In this document: in pieces, positions 33,715 to 41,801 of the stretch
Numbering within the stretch: the first letter of the stretch is position 1
Layout: every line of letters begins with the position of its first letter
From: Naumovozyma dairenensis CBS 421
Taxonomy: Eukaryota > Ascomycota > Saccharomycetes > Saccharomycetales > Saccharomycetaceae
Direction: 5' to 3'
Length of the DNA: 64,000 nucleotides
NCBI RefSeq assembly: GCF_000227115.2
Contig: NC_016487.1
Span: forward strand, 372,001-436,000
The notes under the pieces: generated by a model
What the model was told of the DNA's origin: nothing
Database searches by the model: none
Seen by the model: the letters and a program-made list of their open reading frames with translations, nothing else
Made by a program: the position numbers and the translations under genes

Positions 33715-34284
33715 ATGATGTTAGTTCAAGTCTATGTGATGTTTCAATCACTAGGCGCATGCTCAATGGGTTGGACTCCGATCACTGCCACAGCCTGTTA
33801 TTTATCGCTAATTGCTGCTACGATAAATTTATTAGGCATGATTCTTCAAGGTCTTGACAGGTTAGAAGAAGGTATGGCTATTAAATTATCTGCTTCTGAT
33901 TTCCTATTAAAGCTAAGTGTTCACGATTTCAAAAGATTCCATAAATTCACCTTTGGAATTTTTGACGTCAACTTCGATTTGTATTGTCTGGATATTGATA
34001 ATTCCACTCATTTAAATTGTATTGAGTTTATCACTGGTTCTAATATTTTGTTACCTAAAGATACCAATGCCGAAGTATGCGTCTCTGACGTTGCAAAGGA
34101 AAGGGTTAGGAATATTTTACCTCACAGGTTTACAAAAAATGAACTTTTGAAGAAGATTAAGAAACTTGTTGAAAACGGGAAGTATAATGATGTATTGGAG
34201 AATCCATTATTATTTTATAAACTCCTGTGGGGTATGCATGGGGAAACAGTATCCAATTCTAAAATGAACTTTACCGAATGTTAA
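33715..34284 (+). CDS. Unrecognised orphan protein with a hydrophobic N terminus
   Basis: This 189-residue protein matches no family I can name. The first ~50 residues are hydrophobic (TACYLSLIAATINLLGMILQ) and could include a membrane segment; the rest is soluble in character, with FGIFDVNFDLYCLDIDNSTH and a Lys-rich helix KKIKKLVENGKYNDVLEN. The frame is open upstream to about 33643 without another ATG. A pyrimidine-rich tract ending in TTATTTCAG at about 33634-33642 resembles a 3' splice site, so a 5' exon cannot be excluded. It is absent from the S. cerevisiae neighbourhood of PYC1 and MED31. A TATA-like box upstream and a non-repetitive sequence support a real gene. Confidence 0.55.
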   Translation: MMLVQVYVMFQSLGACSMGWTPITATACYLSLIAATINLLGMILQGLDRLEEGMAIKLSASDFLLKLSVHDFKRFHKFTFGIFDVNFDLYCLDIDNSTHLNCIEFITGSNILLPKDTNAEVCVSDVAKERVRNILPHRFTKNELLKKIKKLVENGKYNDVLENPLLFYKLLWGMHGETVSNSKMNFTEC

Positions 34285-34647
34285 ATTCTCTTCGATCGGA
34301 TAAATGGAAGTTTATACATGCTCAAGATTCTTCCTCAAATAAGCTGGAAGAATCGATTCATTTATATTCTGGCCTGTACTCCATGATAGGGAATTACTAT
34401 ATTGTTTCCATATTTTTAGGTAACCACAAAACTTGAAACCAGCCTAACTTTTATATATGTAGCATAAATAGAACCACAAATGGCATACTTTATATACCCT
34501 TTTTTCAATAAATACACTTTTCTAGTTAATGTAATACGCAAAAGAAGGTGAGTGTCTGTGTCTGTCACTCTTCCCTAAAAAAAAGGCCAAATATAAAGTG
34601 GTTAGTTACTACGTATGTATGTTTTGTACTTGCTGAGACTTTTCACC
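34285..34647. other. Spacer before the right inverted-repeat arm
   Basis: This 0.36-kb AT-rich spacer holds nothing I can identify apart from TATATATG-type sequence and an A run near 34579. Confidence 0.4.
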
Positions 34648-35522
34648 GAGTAAGTTAGCGAAACTAAAGTCAAATTTTAACAGTTATGTACCAAATTGGG
34701 AGCCACAATCGCCTATACATATATATTGAATTCTATAACTTAATAAGGTCATCGGAGCCATGTCTATGGACACTAAAAGAAAATGGAATAAGTACTTCGC
34801 TTACACAGGAGATGTTGCAAATTACAACATTGAATACGAAGATTTCGAGTATGCCAAACATGGTGCATTGGTCAATGCTTCTTTCGCTGATATGGTACTG
34901 AACAATGATACAAAATTTCCTGCATATGTTTGCCAGAATGCTGTTTCGAATCTATTGATCCATGGTGTTAAAAACGATTATTTAGTTGAGAAATATAAAC
35001 CTTTCTGGTTAATCGGTTATTCCATGGTTAACCTCTCCTACCATGACTACGGAGAAGAGTTTCGCTCTAGTGACCTAGAGTACATGGCACAGCTGGCGGC
35101 TTGTTTACAAATATGGACAGACAAAAGATTATGGAAACGTTTTAACAAAAATGATGTTGATGTGGTTCGATTTGCTCATCAATGTGGTAGGCACGAGGAG
35201 TTTAAGGAACTTAAAGACTTTTTAATGAATGGACGTCAACGCTTCATCCGTAAGCATATGGATTTAAATAAAGGGGAGATGCTTGAAGACGACATAAAAG
35301 GAAGTGCTGATGATTTTTATAAGCCATTGTGTGATCATCATCCATTATTCAGTTACGAAGAAATAGATGTGGCAGATATTTTAAAAGATATACTGACCTC
35401 TGAAGACTGATTAATGCTTCTAAGTATCTCTCAAAAAAACGCGCCGAATACATCAGCATTCGATAGACGACTGTGATTATTTAAACTAGATACGAATTTC
35501 TTATGGTATGTTTATGAATCAT
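34648..35522 (+). repeat. Right arm of a long inverted repeat (partner 20527-21407)
   Basis: This arm matches the left arm in opposite orientation: 5' flank from TTTTCACCGAGTAAG, the whole coding region, and about 110 bp of diverged 3' flank ending near the shared GTTTATGAATCATGG / GTTTATAAATCATGG. Identity is highest over the first ~270 and last ~165 coding bases. Confidence 0.85.
34760..35410 (+). CDS. Unrecognised lineage-specific protein, right copy of the inverted pair
   Basis: This 216-residue protein is the second copy of the 20645-21292 gene and likewise belongs to no family I can name. The ATG start is conserved between the copies, and both keep full open frames. The last ~165 coding bases are identical between copies, including synonymous positions, while the middle (residues 90-161) differs at both silent and replacement positions and has one inserted codon. 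This copy lies in the accessory island between PYC1 and MED31, facing away from PYC1. Possible roles cannot be inferred from sequence alone. Confidence 0.72.
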   Translation: MSMDTKRKWNKYFAYTGDVANYNIEYEDFEYAKHGALVNASFADMVLNNDTKFPAYVCQNAVSNLLIHGVKNDYLVEKYKPFWLIGYSMVNLSYHDYGEEFRSSDLEYMAQLAACLQIWTDKRLWKRFNKNDVDVVRFAHQCGRHEEFKELKDFLMNGRQRFIRKHMDLNKGEMLEDDIKGSADDFYKPLCDHHPLFSYEEIDVADILKDILTSED

Positions 35523-35547
35523 GGCATTCTTGTATTATTTAATATAT

Positions 35548-35735
35548 CTACATATCCAAAAGAGACAGAAATATATCATGTGCAGCACCATCCGAATTAA
35601 TTTCAAGGCCATTGAGATTTTTGAACACAGATATTTGTATTATTTTACTTAACGACACTTCCAAAATATGTTGACACTGGTTATTAATATATTGTAAGCA
35701 TTGAATGGAGCAGACATGATTCAGATAGCCTATTA
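35548..35735 (-). pseudogene. Possible C-terminal coding remnant, unidentified
   Basis: An open minus-strand frame of about 62 codons without a suitable start ends at TAG (35548) with GAAHDIFLSLLDM. It faces the 3' end of the right duplicated gene. Its pattern of spaced N, D, A and L residues loosely resembles the remnant at 20367-20541 beside the left copy. An exact TACTAAC lies at its upstream edge on the same strand, so it might also be a 3' exon. Evidence is weak. Confidence 0.25.
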
Positions 35736-35934
35736 GTTAGTAATAACTTTGATACAATATGTTAAAGTTGTTATTGCTTACTTCTTTCTATATATTCCTA
35801 TAAAACATGTATAAATATATTACAATATATGAAGTATACATCAAAAAATTTATTATTCTCATTTATCTTGTTTAACAGGTTGAACTAAGCTTCTATTTTC
35901 TTCACGTGATCCCATAATAGTAAATGTGAATAAT

Positions 35935-36887
35935 ATGGTATGTTACCTTCAGACTAGTTAGTATATACATACTAAGTCCTAATTATTTCTTCTTTCAAAA
36001 TCTATCACTTTACTATTAACCAACAAGTTACATCATACGAGAACTATCAACGTTCCTCCGCCAGATGGATTAGAGCAATTTATTATTGATTGTAATTCCT
36101 GTTCAGTAGCAGATGTATCTGAAAGAATTGGAGCCAACCCTCTCTTTGATGAGTTTATTAAACAGTCATCCAACAATGGTAAGAATTATATTACAAGCTG
36201 TTCGGAACGAGCTGTTGCTTCTCAATGGAAATTAGATGAGGATCCTGTTAAAAGTGCCAAGTTATTTTTATCTTCCGATGGAAAATTACCACATCTGAAC
36301 CAAATTAGTTTAAGTGAGAACGCGTCAAGAGCCATTCAGAATCATTATATTGCATTTGAGTTTCTGTCTGATGATATAGATAAGAAGTTGTTTACTTCCG
36401 CCCATATTGATGCGACTTTTAATACTTCCAAAAATTTAAGACAATGCCATGTCATTACGGGAAAAGAATATGAAGGAGACGGTTATTTTATCGCTGTTCT
36501 TTTTGCTCCAAAGAATGGAGTAACTGAAAGTGTTATTGGTGACTTTCTTAAGAGCGTGATTGACGCGGAAACAAATTCAAATACGTGACGTCAAATATGG
36601 ATGATCGTAACATGAGTGCTATTTCTTCGCTTAATATACCTATTCAATTATGTTTATAGCATGATAAGAGAAGTATCGCGAAACAAAGGTTATTCACAGC
36701 CGGTAATTCACGCAGAGATCTGTGATCGGTTACTTGAGGAAATATGACTGGTTTGATAGGGTGGGTTTATGGATTGCTTACATACTGGTACAAGAAGAGG
36801 AATTATTTGAAGTACGCTTCTATGATCATGTTAGTCATTCTTGGTAAAAAATCTTTATTAATCCTGCTCAACCTTTCAAATCTGTAA
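35935..36887 (+). pseudogene. Decayed Mutator-like (MULE) DDE transposase
   Basis: An open frame at 36028-36588 encodes about 186 residues ending in the N-terminal half of a MULE transposase domain: HIDATFNTSKNLRQCHVITG (first catalytic Asp, codon 36409-36411), then GDGYFIAVLFAPKNGVTES and IGDFLKSVIDA. After the TGA at 36586-36588 the domain resumes in another frame: NMDDRNMSAI with the second catalytic Asp (36600-36605), then IPIQLCL, a TAG (36657-36659) and HDKRSIAK. This is the conserved C-(W/F/L)-H motif with a stop where the residue before His should be. The same frame further on gives LLTYWYKKRNYLKYASM (within 36744-36887), resembling the Trp-rich segment after the catalytic core. The catalytic Glu is not found. 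The first ATG in the main frame is at 36388; upstream, ATG|GTATGT at 35935-35943 suggests a spliced start. Confidence 0.62.
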
Positions 36888-37110
36888 GGAATAGATAATT
36901 GTACCATGAATATTGGAAAAATAAAAGTTTTAAATTGTTTAATAGAACGAAATCGTATAGCGTTTTGATAGGTTTCTCATATAGGAGTTCACTTGTCAAT
37001 GCAGTTTTGACATTAATATTACTATCATCTAAACCACTTTCTTGTACTGAATAGAAAAGAGCAGAGTCTCTGGCTCCTTTGCCAACGATAATGGATGTGT
37101 TGAATAAAAT
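36868..37110 (-). pseudogene. Open minus-strand coding remnant, unidentified
   Basis: Eighty codons are open between stops without any ATG. The content looks genuinely coding: NTSIIVGKGARDSALFYSVQ, then ESGLDDSNINVKTALTSELL and EKPIKTLYDFV. I cannot name the family. It overlaps the end of the transposase relic on the other strand by about 20 bp, so it is probably the 3' part of another broken gene that was cut by an insertion or deletion. Confidence 0.35.
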
Positions 37111-39585
37111 TTATTTCTTTTCGTTCTTTGAGCAGCATGTTTAATTCTTAAAAATAAGTTATGCCGTATTGGAAGAACAATTAAAAAAAGGCGGCGCGAG
37201 TGTTCTGTACGTAAATCGGGAACACATTCCGTATTTATATGCGAGAAATAATTTGTGATATTTTTATTCTGGGTGTTGTTATTTGTTTGCGCTTGTTGCA
37301 GACTTTTGCAGTATTTTCTCAGAGAAACCCAAATACAGAAAAATGATTATCTGTAAATTAATTGGGAAGGGGCCTAAGGAAAGAGGGTAGGAACGGAGAC
37401 GGCAATCAGAAGCTGAAATATTGCCCAAATTTGAAAGATTAACAATCTAATCCAAGACCTAACCAGGCCTTTTCAGAGCAGGGCTAAACTAACCCTAATA
37501 TCAAACTGCCGTTTTCACGAAGTGATTTAGACATACTGGGTTTGCAGTGGTGGACTGGACGTACATCGGGATCCCATTATCAGCATGGCATCTATTCAAT
37601 GCTACTGGCCTCCTATCCGGCTCTGCCAATTAATATGGAATTATCCCTGTTTCCTTTTTATTTCTACCCTAAAACTTATTATATCTCATTATTGTACAAA
37701 AGATTTTGCTAAACGGGCAAGACCTGTCCTTTAGATACATTTGGAAACATTAACAATTTCCTGGATTCGTTGATCGGAATCCTACAGTAAGCTATTTTAT
37801 CTTGTTTCATATCTGAAACATTCTATGGTGTTTCAACGTTCCGCCCTTACTTAATATTTCTTCTTGAAGCGTGAGGTCAGAACCGAAGTCAATTCCTCGG
37901 AGCTCTATTGGTGGGAAGCTATTTGGTTGCAGTTCTCTTGTTCGTTTCCTGTTTTACTGGCTCCTTATCTCCGTACGTACGGAGAGCAGCAATATCATCA
38001 CAGGAGGTTTTGCAGGCACTTGGAAGGACAACTGCTGCAGCAGCAGGTAAATTTGTGAGGACTTTTTCCGTGCCTGACCCAAATGCGAAGCACTTTGAGT
38101 AATACAGAGGAACAACTAAGCTAGCTGCTCAAACTTGGTTGCAAAAATATTTTGCATAAAGTATATGCGTAGGTCGACAGCTTTAAATATAGTTTTTTAC
38201 GTATTGCAGTCAATCTATTATGGAAGTCACAGCGATATGGACTTTCATATGACGAATAGTTTTTATGACTTTATGGATATTTACCCTCATATCTGGTCAA
38301 AAATATATGTATAAAAGGAGAATGAAATATACTTCTTATAAAACTATGCTTTTATTGTCTAGGCTTAAGCGTTTTGCTCAGTTGTAAAATATATTACGTA
38401 TATAAGATAACTAAGGCCCTAGAGACATAGTACAGCAATAGGGATTCCAAAAGGTATTACTGACTTTTGACACAATATGGAACCTGAGACGCGCGACTTA
38501 ATCTCGCATATTATTCATGTTATTATATCCTTTATATTCGATAAGTATGTCCTCAAACTTAATATCCGTTCTAAGTACATTATTGGGTTTTCCATCATAT
38601 ATTTGTACCGTAGCTTCTTCCGATGGGCCAACACTTTCTAATGAGGATCATGTTGCTAAAGCTGAAAGCAGAATAGTTTTGCCTATAGCAGAAATGAGAA
38701 TTGACGCCTATGAATTGTAGACATGTATATCTGCTAATCCGGACAGACTGGTACCTAGGAGTAATATCTTTCGTAGAATTTTTAAACGTCTAATGATGGA
38801 ATTTTTTTACGGTCCGTAACAGTAACTGTCCATTTCCAACTGTGAAGCTCACATAACCGTGCAATATATCAGTCTACTGTCACATGACGTTATAAGGTTA
38901 TATAATTATATATGCAAAAGAAAGGAGGATTGTTTAATATAGTTTGCCATAAAACATATTTTGGTTTCAAAGGTGCAAATTTAGACATCTTTAATTTCCT
39001 AGAATAATCATCGGTTCATCTTGGTGAAACAATAGATACCTGAAATAACTTCCTGATATAACCCTGATATACGCGTTGTCGCTGTCCTTCCAACCTCTGA
39101 ACTTTTCACATTGATTGTGGACCAGGTATTTTAAGAATAACTCTAGCTCAATTTTATGAAGAAGCGTTAACGCGGTCACTAATACGAAGCAGCTGTAAAT
39201 ATTTAATTGATTATAGGCGTTCTTATTTTATATATCACGGACTTCATAGCACATTCAAACATATACATTGTTCTGTTCTATTCATCCATATCGACATTTT
39301 CTCATAGAAGATATAAGCATATACATATTGCCTTCAAAGTATTTAAATCAATCCATATAAGCCGGACGCCATCTCAGAATTGAATATTCTAAGCAAGGCG
39401 GAATGGTGCAGCGTCTCAGGCGTTGAAGTTGTTGTTCAGACAACATATTATGTAATACTTTTGAACTTTTAATATTTACACTGGTTATTGTTTGTATGCG
39501 AACCGTACGAATTGCTTTGTAATCAATATTGCGAAATATCTGATAGCGACATGGCTCCGATATGTTCTCTAGGAGGGCAAATAGA
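37111..39585. other. Rest of the accessory island between the relics and MED31
   Basis: This 2.5-kb stretch has no gene I can support strongly. A GC-richer 77-codon open frame at about 37875-38102 (residues such as LLVGSYLVAVLLFVSCFTGS, ending DPNAKHFE) lacks an ATG and could be a membrane-protein remnant. A 67-codon frame with an ATG at 38517-38720 has a hydrophobic N terminus (MSSNLISVLSTLLGFPSYIC) that resembles a signal peptide. The 62-codon minus-strand frame at 38991-39179 is unremarkable. Confidence 0.35.
38517..38720 (+). CDS. Possible small secreted peptide (low confidence)
   Basis: This 67-codon ATG-initiated frame encodes two hydrophobic stretches (MLLYPLYSISM and LISVLSTLLGFPSYICTVAS) followed by a polar, acidic tail, the shape of a short secretory precursor. 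There is no dibasic Kex2-type site and no recognisable family. It may be chance or debris. Confidence 0.2.
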   Translation: MLLYPLYSISMSSNLISVLSTLLGFPSYICTVASSDGPTLSNEDHVAKAESRIVLPIAEMRIDAYEL

Positions 39586-39981
39586 TCAACTGGCCCATCT
39601 TTCTACCATCTCATTCATCAATTGACTTCCTTGTAATTGAATAATCTTCGGTAATTCTTCTAAACCATCCAATAAACCATCTTCATTTACTGTTGTATTT
39701 TCCATAAACCCATTCAATAATTTTAAGACAAATAAACAATTTGGGTAGACAATACATTGAGAATATGGTGGCTCGCACCAATATTCCAAATATTTCAAGT
39801 AATTCTTGAATTTTGGATCCTTTAAAATTTGTTGTTGTTGAGTTAATAAATACGTAACGTATGGTATGTTGGCTAACGATTGAACAAATTCCAATTCGAC
39901 TTCAAATCTTGTAGGTAATGGATTTTCCTCAGTATTTTCACCATTATCGTTAGTATTCTGATTCTTGTTTGCATTCTCCAT
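39586..39981 (-). CDS. MED31: MED31 (SOH1), Mediator middle-module subunit
   Basis: The 131-residue protein is Mediator subunit 31 (Soh1, 127 residues in S. cerevisiae), which bridges activators and RNA polymerase II. The whole conserved MED31 domain is visible: [40 protein letters not shown] and [19 protein letters not shown]. The first ~25 residues are a polar Asn/Glu-rich extension. It is divergent from SCS3 with a 280-bp shared promoter, as in S. cerevisiae (YGL127C/YGL126W). Confidence 0.96.
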   Translation of the reverse strand: MENANKNQNTNDNGENTEENPLPTRFEVELEFVQSLANIPYVTYLLTQQQQILKDPKFKNYLKYLEYWCEPPYSQCIVYPNCLFVLKLLNGFMENTTVNEDGLLDGLEELPKIIQLQGSQLMNEMVERWAS

Positions 39982-40261
39982 TGTGTGTTGGATTGTCGGA
40001 CAGATGTGACTGATTGAGGAAGAGGATGTTGTTGTTGTCGTTGTTGTTGAGTAATTAAATCGAAGTTTTTCGATATTTTTGTCAGTTATCTTTTCTTTTT
40101 CTTTGTACCTAACGTTATTTAGGCTGTGCGAAAGTTATAACACTTCATTTTGTTTTGTAAATTTCAATATAAAAAAAAGATGATCTATAAAGTAAGATAC
40201 TCATAACTATACAAAAAGAACATTTTACGCAAAGAAGAAGCAGAAGGGGAAAGATACAACG

Positions 40262-41407
40262 ATGTGTTCAAAAGCGTCACTATTCAAACTTTTGATACTG
40301 ACGATATGCCCGCTAACGTTACTAATAGGGTATATAATCTCTCAATACTTGACTCGATCAGGTATAATAATGGTCAACACAGTTGATAAAGATGGATTAA
40401 TCAACACATTATTTGTCAAGAAGGGATGGTTTTGGACTACGTTGGTTGGTTGGTTTTGCATATATCGATACAATAATAGACGTCCAGATTTTCAGAAAAT
40501 TTTATGGAAGGCTTTTAAACATTATTGTGTTTTGACTTGTTGGTGGTATGCTTTTACTCAAAGTATATTTATATATCCACCATTAATGGATTTGATATTT
40601 TTAATGACTGGCGGACTTTGTAATTTTGATGTTTTCAATATTGCTTCTGACGGTAAGATTGAATTGAATTTAGAATTTCAAGATAATTCAACAAGGAGAA
40701 TGAAATCGTTGAACAAAATTTATAAAATATTGAAACGAACTCAACGTGATGCGACAGGTGATGATGAGAAGGAGTTATTGTTACATTCACTAAATTCCAT
40801 CGGATGCGCTTTGGAGAAAAGTTGTGACAAAATAAATAGTACTATAAGCTCAATAAGCTCAAATAGGAAATTGAATGAATTTATTAACACCCAGATGAAC
40901 TCGATAAGAAGAATAAACACATCAGCTCAATGTAGGATGCATGGTGGCTATTGGACAAAGGGCCATGATCCATCTGGTCACATTTTTCTGTTGACTTTGA
41001 TGGTAATGTTTTTGTCTGGTGAATTATCTACTTTTGCTCCAAGAGCATTCAAGGTATTGTTTCAAAGAAAGAAAATATTTCATTTAGTTGAATATGTTAC
41101 TAAATTGTTTGATAATGGGTTGCTTTGGGATGTGGCAAAAATGAGAGATGAGGAAAGAAAAAATTGGAAAGTAATACTCCATAGGGCCGTTGTATTACAA
41201 CCAATTATCTGTCTAAGAGATCTGAGCAGATTGCTATTTGCCACAGTAAAATTCATTATATGGGATAATCCAGTGATCGTATTAATTGCGTTAATTATGA
41301 CATGGTTATGGAGCTTTGTAATAACCATATTGGCATTCCATACAGTATGGGAGCAATTATCGGGGTTCCTTTTTGCATATCTGGTTGCTTTAGCAGTATA
41401 TTTATAG
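40262..41407 (+). CDS. SCS3: SCS3, FIT-family ER lipid phosphatase-like protein
   Basis: The 381-residue ER membrane protein belongs to the FIT (fat storage-inducing transmembrane) family, acyl-CoA diphosphatases needed for lipid-droplet budding and inositol-linked phospholipid metabolism. Several membrane segments are visible (LLILTICPLTLLIGYIIS near the N terminus, then CVLTCWWYAFTQSIFIYPPL and VIVLIALIMTWLWSFVITIL). The two catalytic histidines are recognisable in KGHDPSGHIFLLTL (about residues 236-241) and AFHTVWEQLSG (about 359). Length matches yeast Scs3 (380). A central soluble loop (about 140-220) is longer and Ser/Asn-rich. Confidence 0.94.
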   Translation: MCSKASLFKLLILTICPLTLLIGYIISQYLTRSGIIMVNTVDKDGLINTLFVKKGWFWTTLVGWFCIYRYNNRRPDFQKILWKAFKHYCVLTCWWYAFTQSIFIYPPLMDLIFLMTGGLCNFDVFNIASDGKIELNLEFQDNSTRRMKSLNKIYKILKRTQRDATGDDEKELLLHSLNSIGCALEKSCDKINSTISSISSNRKLNEFINTQMNSIRRINTSAQCRMHGGYWTKGHDPSGHIFLLTLMVMFLSGELSTFAPRAFKVLFQRKKIFHLVEYVTKLFDNGLLWDVAKMRDEERKNWKVILHRAVVLQPIICLRDLSRLLFATVKFIIWDNPVIVLIALIMTWLWSFVITILAFHTVWEQLSGFLFAYLVALAVYL

Positions 41408-41801
41408 TGTCAATTTTGTATGCTCTGTGTACATATTCTAGTTTGGCATAAATATATATATATATATATATATAATATTCGATAATAAATCATAACTGGA
41501 AACCATCTTTTTTAGTCATTCTCTTCGTTCAATTAACTGGTTCTTTTGTTTTTGGCACATTTAAGTCTCGGAGTGTAATGCTCCGAGACTTCGACCTTTA
41601 TTTTTCGAACTTTTATATAAAGCTGTCAAGTGCTACTGCGTACATCAGTTAACAGGTAACGTTTATTATGAAATAAGATGAACAGATTCGTAGTATTGTA
41701 TTTCAGTCTGAACAAAAAATTGACATCAATTTCGTCGGTAAAGAAAAAGAGGTTTTTTTTAATAGCTTATTTATTTTAGTTTCTAAAGAACATTCGAAGA
41801 A
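41408..41801. promoter_or_regulatory. SCS3-aldo-keto reductase intergenic region
   Basis: This 0.39-kb region contains an AT dinucleotide run at about 41452-41474 and an inverted repeat, AAGTCTCGGAGTGTAATGCTCCGAGACTT, within about 41562-41590: a 12-bp perfect stem with a short loop that could act as a transcription terminator or a palindromic operator. Confidence 0.55.
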
